Position numbers and translations under genes: made by a program. Of a stretch of DNA of 64,000 bases, positions 60,601-64,000 are shown one piece after another. The DNA is from Rhynchonema sp. JSB1_4 (Eukaryota > Nematoda > Chromadorea > Monhysterida > Xyalidae): assembly GCA_030248065.1 (NCBI GenBank), contig JASAMV010008303.1, positions 16,083-80,082 on the forward strand. Reading direction: 5' to 3'. The notes below the pieces were generated by a model. The model saw only the letters and a list, made by a program, of their open reading frames with translations. It made no database searches and had not been told where the DNA came from. Numbering within the stretch: position 1 is the first letter of the stretch; each line of letters opens with the position of its first letter.

Positions 60601-60797
60601 TACCTTTTTTTGAAGGCTGTTGCGTATACAGAGTTTGTCAATTGCAGTGGTGGGTGAATGGTCGCATTGTGTACCTGTACCCGTACGTGAGCATAGATTG
60701 GCAACAGGCTTACCGGTTACAATACAAGTGCGAATTTGTCGACCCGCTGGCGATACGATTCGAGGGTGGAATGTCCCACACCGTGCATGTTAGCTAG
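48683..60797 (+). CDS. Putative secreted galectin-like protein, five exons
   Basis: Exons 48683-48755, 51018-51167, 59613-59695, 60153-60258 and 60595-60797 (stop TAG) join in consistent phases (1,1,0,1). Exon 1 is a signal peptide (MSIMMQSYVAAIFLTLGALV). Exon 2 is cysteine-rich: CDMNCDMY..CAC. Exons 3-5 resemble a galectin fold: LPWTAVHN..GQVMDQKIIFTANGTE, then FSFSDGQDIECGFG, then PFFEG..WWVNGRIVYLYPY..YRLQYKC. This parallels the galectin order of an entry strand, DIALHFN, PF..G, VNG, then a RLQ-type strand. The canonical W-G-x-E sugar-contact segment is not evident, so lectin activity is doubtful. The link between exons 2 and 3 crosses 8.4 kb of transposons and is inferred from phase only; exons 3-5 are firmer than exons 1-2. 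Confidence 0.5.
49006..49366. mobile_element. MITE with GGCTGAACTCT ends
   Basis: AGGCTGAACTCT / AGAGTTCAGCCT termini inverted, followed inside by several copies of ACAAACGC(A/G)AAAAGCGAAAAG. It abuts the TTAA of the next element at 49366-49369. Confidence 0.75.
49370..50445. mobile_element. Second, partial copy of the TTAA-target element
   Basis: Starts AGGGTCTCCGCC after TTAA and follows the left half of 3682-6406 (CCAAAACACTCACGGC; GTGATGGAATTGTGGCATTT). A stretch of about 170 bp with TGTCACAAATGTCACA units is inserted near 49510-49680. The right end is lost where it meets a fragment of the 2009-2244 MITE. Confidence 0.7.
51426..52355. mobile_element. TA-family MITE interrupted by a TTAA element
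   Basis: TTGGTCGCACAATGAC at the left and GTCATTGTGCGACGAA at the right with family interior (GAAATACAAATAGCCCAGTGG) on the right side. The middle is split by 51561-52203. Confidence 0.85.
51561..52203. mobile_element. TTAA-target element with inverted arms of about 185 bp
   Basis: ACCTGGCCCGCCACTATTG and its complement at the ends, TTAA at 51557-51560 and 52204-52207. The arms contain ACCGGTTCTCGGGAACAAA. The loop (51745-52015) is unique. It inserted into the MITE above. Confidence 0.88.
53146..53361. mobile_element. MITE inside a small direct duplication
   Basis: GGTGGAATTTTCGAAACGGT is inverted at the right end. Inside, GGTGTAAA units repeat. It sits in the second copy of a local direct duplication (TGTAACTGCCTTTCCGTT at about 53031 and 53376). 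Confidence 0.75.
55665..55938. mobile_element. TA-target MITE copy
   Basis: TTGGTAGCACAATGAC to GTCATTGTGCGACCAA with TA on both sides; standard family interior. Confidence 0.9.
56183..56453. mobile_element. TA-target MITE copy
   Basis: Ends TTGGTCGCACAATGAC / GTCATTGTGCGACCAA, TA on both sides. About 240 bp downstream of the previous copy and in the same orientation. Confidence 0.9.
56811..58076. repeat. 519-bp tandem repeat, about 2.4 copies
   Basis: ACGGTCCCACCGGTGTGCAC starts units at 56811, 57330 and 57849, a period of exactly 519. Units are almost identical. Each is rich in TTACAATTGTAACT-type palindromes and an AGAAAGTGCTCCCTGGGAGCACTTTCT-type hairpin. The third unit is cut by a hAT-like MITE at 58077. 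A diverged partial unit precedes the array (56560-56810). A 103-codon minus-strand ORF repeats with the unit and is probably not a gene. Confidence 0.92.
58077..58334. mobile_element. Short hAT-like MITE in the tandem array
   Basis: CAGGGTTGTTTCAAAAA / TTTTTTCAACCCTG ends, CTCCCTGG duplicated at 58069-58076 and 58335-58342. The interior (AAAAATGGCCTTTTTCGAGG) matches pieces near 44000 and 45920. Confidence 0.93.
59148..59557. mobile_element. Longer, diverged TA-family MITE
   Basis: TTGGCCGCACAATGAC to GTCATTGTGCGACCAA, 410 bp, with only the ends and a CATTGTCAATGGG region resembling the 275-bp copies. It ends about 55 bp before the acceptor of the galectin exon at 59613. Confidence 0.75.
60312..60586. 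mobile_element. TA-target MITE beside a galectin-like exon
   Basis: Full-length copy with TA on both sides (60310-60311, 60587-60588). Its right duplication is 6 bases before the predicted acceptor ATCTGAG|TG of the exon at 60595. Confidence 0.92.
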
Positions 60798-60926
60798 CAC
60801 TATTCGCTCCTTAAAGGGCCAGACCAGTAACACACGTTACGTGCGTTTACTGCATTGGCCAGAGGCTGATGTTACAGAGCGGATGGACATCCTACCGTTT
60901 ATAGAAATGCTGCTGATCCATGTTGC

Positions 60927-61546
60927 CAGGGTTGGGCCAAAAATTTTTTTTTAAAAAGGTTTTCTAAAAAAAAATTTTTTAAAGTTTTTCGAGGGAACAA
61001 AATCTTCTAAAACGTCCAAAAATGGCCTTTTTGGGGGTTATTTTTTGTAATTTTTTCTCAAAGGTCGAAAAATTTTCTTCACAAAATCACCTTTGGGGCA
61101 TGTATTTCGTATCTAAGATGCCCCCAATGATGTTATTATACCTTCACGTGATACATGAGAGACAGTATGCATGTACCTACATGGTACTTCGATGTCATAC
61201 CCCATCGGGTTGGTCATATACGACTGATTCAGCTACCCGACAAGAATTTCTGCAGCTTCTATTCTCAATTCTGTGTGGTTTATGACTGAATCTTGCTTAT
61301 TCGACAACAAACTGTTGTGTCTGATACCACAGAGCAGCAATGATCGGTCCATATCATGCACAGACTGTTGGTTGTTGTTACCTATTTCAGCCCTTCGGGC
61401 TCAGACAGGGAGCTGATATGGGAAAAATTTTTCTTGGCCGTGAGTGTTTTGCACCAAACCCAGTCACCGTGCCAAGTTTCACTGAGATTGGTTTTGGTCG
61501 AATATATATGGCGGAGACCCTTTAAAAACTTTTTTTTCCAACCCTG
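60927..61546. mobile_element. hAT-like element carrying a TTAA-element fragment
   Basis: CAGGGTTGGGCCAAAAA / TTTTTCCAACCCTG ends with CATGTTGC duplicated (60919-60926, 61547-61554). The right part (about 61386-61524) is a piece of the AGGGTCTCCGCC element, in inverted orientation. Confidence 0.9.
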
Positions 61547-61839
61547 CATGTTGCAGTGGAGTATTGTGTCATTGTGAAGACCGTCTTACAATGATGTAAA
61601 AACTTGTCGTTGATCGCGGTGCTTCTTTTACATAAACAAACATCATTTTCATGCATTGCTTTCATCAGAAACTCTAACATTAAGTCTTTATCAGTTCACA
61701 CAAGAATATACCTCGTCTGAAATGGCACATTGGAGAAAATCAGGCGTACTGTGGTCGGTGGATTTGGATACAGTTAGTCGCAAACAAAACACTTGAGGCC
61801 AACGAAATTAACAAATATTGATATTTAGCCATAGTTCAG

Positions 61840-62015
61840 ATCGTCGTATCCGGATGTCCGTTGAATCGCCGCCGATCCATTTAAGACGTCAAGGCCTCTT
61901 CTACGGGATAATCCTGCAAACCGCAGACGATATAGGCTCAGACGATGGATTATACGTTCTGATCGGACGAAATCCCACGGTGATTAGCAGTGACTGCGCG
62001 CGAGAACGGATCTGA
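61840..62015 (+). CDS. Possible terminal exon of an unidentified gene
   Basis: Follows an acceptor TTCAG at 61835-61839 and stays open to TGA at 62013-62015, encoding about 58 residues with coding-like composition (RQGLFYGIILQTADDIGSDD). I recognise no family. It lies 1 kb after the galectin-like stop and could be an alternative end of that gene, an exon of another, or chance. Confidence 0.28.
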
Positions 62016-62518
62016 CCTGTGCAACACTCTATTCCACGAGAATTATCAACACCTCGTCTCCGGCGATTTTCGGCCAATTCGGCCGATGTTGATTCTTCAC
62101 AAAAACATACGTTCACGGTGAATATTTTCCGGGTAGTAGTGCTGCACAGGTTTGAAACGAAGTGCAGGCAACACATCCAGACACGGTTAATTTGACAATC
62201 GACCATTTTAGAAGACCGCAAACTGCCGAACTATAAACAACGGTGTTCGCGAAGCGAACCAAGCGAACGATATCGGTCTCGAACAAATCGGTCAACACGT
62301 GTAGTTTTGCATGCTGTCAAATTTGTCAGGAAAGTTGACGTACCCAGAATGAATCGTCGCAGTCGGGTGAAGCGCAAATCACGAAATAGCGCAAATCATT
62401 TTGAAGCCATTTGTGGTCTTCTGCCTAGTTGGTGATCCTCATTTTCACCTGGTAGCCTTGAAACAACAAAGTGCGTCGACGCAACATCAAAATGTGCTTT
62501 AGAGCGCACTTAGGTTTA

Positions 62519-62610
62519 ACACGGAAACCGGAATCCGGAAATATTTCCGACGAATTTTTTACTGTTTGCGTTTCCGGAAATATTTCCGGATTCCGATTTC
62601 CGGATGAATT
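62519..62610. repeat. Imperfect inverted repeat of TTCCGG units
   Basis: CGGAAATATTTCCG occurs twice around a 40-base loop, with outer GGAATCC / GGATTCC also paired. This gives a compact AT/CG palindrome with nested dyads. No gene context is recognised. Confidence 0.6.
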
Positions 62611-62694
62611 TTGCGGAAACACGGATTTAACCTTCAACCAGATTTCACTTCACTGTGTTTTCAAAGGAATGCAAAACATTTCCGAGTTCTGCCA

Positions 62695-64000
62695 CAGCAA
62701 AAAATGCAATATTTAGGTGCGTTTAGGTGCGTTTAGGTGCAGTTATGCCTATGGCCTACACTGCTTGCTCACGATGAATGCCGCAATCACTCTCTTAGTC
62801 AATCAATCGCATCAGTTACAGTACCAACCAGTCCACGACCACGAAAGTTCACTTTAGCCACATGCATGCAAAAAGGCGATGTGTGTATATATGTATAGTA
62901 TTTCCTTTTTTTGCAAGGCAAAGGAAACAAACGGCCCCATGTTATAACTCAACTCCAGTTTGGGGTCGAGATTTCAGAAAACTAGTGAAAGAGATTAAGA
63001 ATGCTTGTTAATCCAAGTACGACACTCAGCAGCAAGCATAGTGAAATGTTTCATTGACATGCTGGCAGCGCACACGTAGAAAGTTCACAAGTGAGCATGT
63101 GAAACATTGTTGCTGTTAGATTCCACAGGCCAACCTTGACACGATTTTGCCAGCTATGTGACTGAGTGGAATTTGTAATCTCGGCCTCAACTAGAAGTTC
63201 AGTTATAACATGGGCAGCTGGTTTCCTTGGACCAAGAAAAAACAGAAAACGCTACATGTATTGGTCGCACAATGACCATATAAGAATTTATCAAATCAAT
63301 TATGATTTTCGCGTTCACACACTTAATCACTGTGTTATTTGTGATTCTCACAAAACATTTTTAGCTGAAAATAATCTGGCAGAGTTCTCACGTTGCATTG
63401 CATTGAAAGCTGTCTTTTTGTACTCAGTCATTTATTTGCAATGGCTCTTCGGTGAACACCAATAACATTCTTATTCAGTTCTGGACATGAACAAAATGGA
63501 TGATCGAAGAATCGTGTAATTCGTAAGTCGTAACAATAAACACAAACCTTACTGCATGTTGTAGCGCATTAAGTTGACCAAGCTAGACCGAAGCAATGTT
63601 GAATGCAAGAAATAATTCGGAAGCAAATAAATATTCTGGGCTGCCAATACCCATCTCCTATAGCTCTTCGAGCAAAGTTGGAACGTTTACGCACCGCTTA
63701 CTGCTTTTGCGTAGAATTTAGGTCCATTTAGGCACCCCGGGCACGCGTGCACATAATTTAGGTCCATTTAGGCGCCCGGGCACGCGTGCACATAATTTAG
63801 GTCCATTTAGGCGCCCCGGGTACGCGTGCACAAAATTTAGGTGCATTTAGGCGGTCCAACTAAGCGCTCTTAGAATTTAGGTCCGTTTAGGCACGCTATG
63901 AAAATTTAGGTGCGTTTAGGTGCATTTAGGTGCATTTAGGTGACATTTAGGTGCATTTAGGCGCGCGCCTAAATGGACCTAAATATTGCATTTTTTGCTG
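62695..64000. mobile_element. Inverted-repeat element with TTTAGG arrays, right end at the window edge
   Basis: CAGCAAAAAATGCAATATTT at 62695 is exactly inverted at 63981-64000. Inside both ends are TTTAGGTGC / TTTAGGTCCA-type arrays (three units at left, over ten at right, 63718-63990, ending in a GGCGCGCGCC dyad). The middle is unique apart from a partial TA-family MITE at 63261-63400. The left neighbour (61547-62694) has no gene I can defend apart from the exon at 61840. Confidence 0.7.
63261..63400. mobile_element. 5' half of a TA-target MITE
   Basis: Starts TTGGTCGCACAATGACCATA and follows the family to AACATTTTTAGCTGAAAATA, then breaks off; no right end. Confidence 0.75.

Noticed and set aside
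63715..63990. CRISPR-like array of TTTAGG repeats
   Set aside because: Spacing is irregular, repeats are 6-9 bases, and the genome is eukaryotic; it is the arm of an inverted-repeat element.

Overview
The window is animal nuclear DNA. Three protein genes with many spliced exons (GT..AG, often TTTCAG acceptors), a 42-base intron and a 15-base exon sit in a dense bed of small inverted-repeat transposons. Several points suggest a nematode or a nematode-like small invertebrate, but none proves it: interstitial TTAGGC runs (the nematode telomere unit), short U-rich acceptors, a WSC-domain xylosyltransferase like C. elegans SQV-6, and a Nup358-like protein that shows no TPR domain. No complete transposase gene was recognised.

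Layout. Positions 1-16054 carry, on the minus strand, most of a Nup358/RanBP2-like FG nucleoporin: N-terminal FG/coiled-coil exons, a Ran-binding domain, a RanBP2 zinc finger and more FG exons that run off the left edge. About 345 bp away and divergent from it is a complete mitochondrial ribosomal protein L12 gene (16400-18538, +). This is followed by a peptide O-xylosyltransferase gene (19128-24546, +) for which 11 exons with consistent phases can be read.

The dominant structure is a giant imperfect palindrome. Left arm 10260-26196 is repeated inverted as right arm 27263-43646 around a spacer of 1066 bp. The right arm therefore holds second copies of the xylosyltransferase (29894-35785, -) and L12 (36383-38394, -), plus only the first five exons of the nucleoporin (38746-43353, +). 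The arms differ by a few percent by eye and by several presence/absence transposons, some with intact target-site duplications. The inversion is therefore either an old segmental duplication or two haplotypes joined head to head.

Positions 43647-64000 are mostly nested transposons. Threaded through them is a plausible secreted galectin-like gene (+): a signal-peptide exon at 48683, a cysteine-rich exon at 51018 and three galectin-fold exons at 59613-60797. Transposon families recognised by their ends are: hAT-like elements (CAG..CTG ends, 8-bp duplications), TTAA-target elements, a TA-target element ending TTGGTCGCACAATGAC (eight copies), a TAA-target Harbinger-like element, and fold-back elements carrying CCCCGAAAA and TTAGGC or TTTAGG arrays. 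A 519-bp tandem repeat lies inside one hAT-like element.
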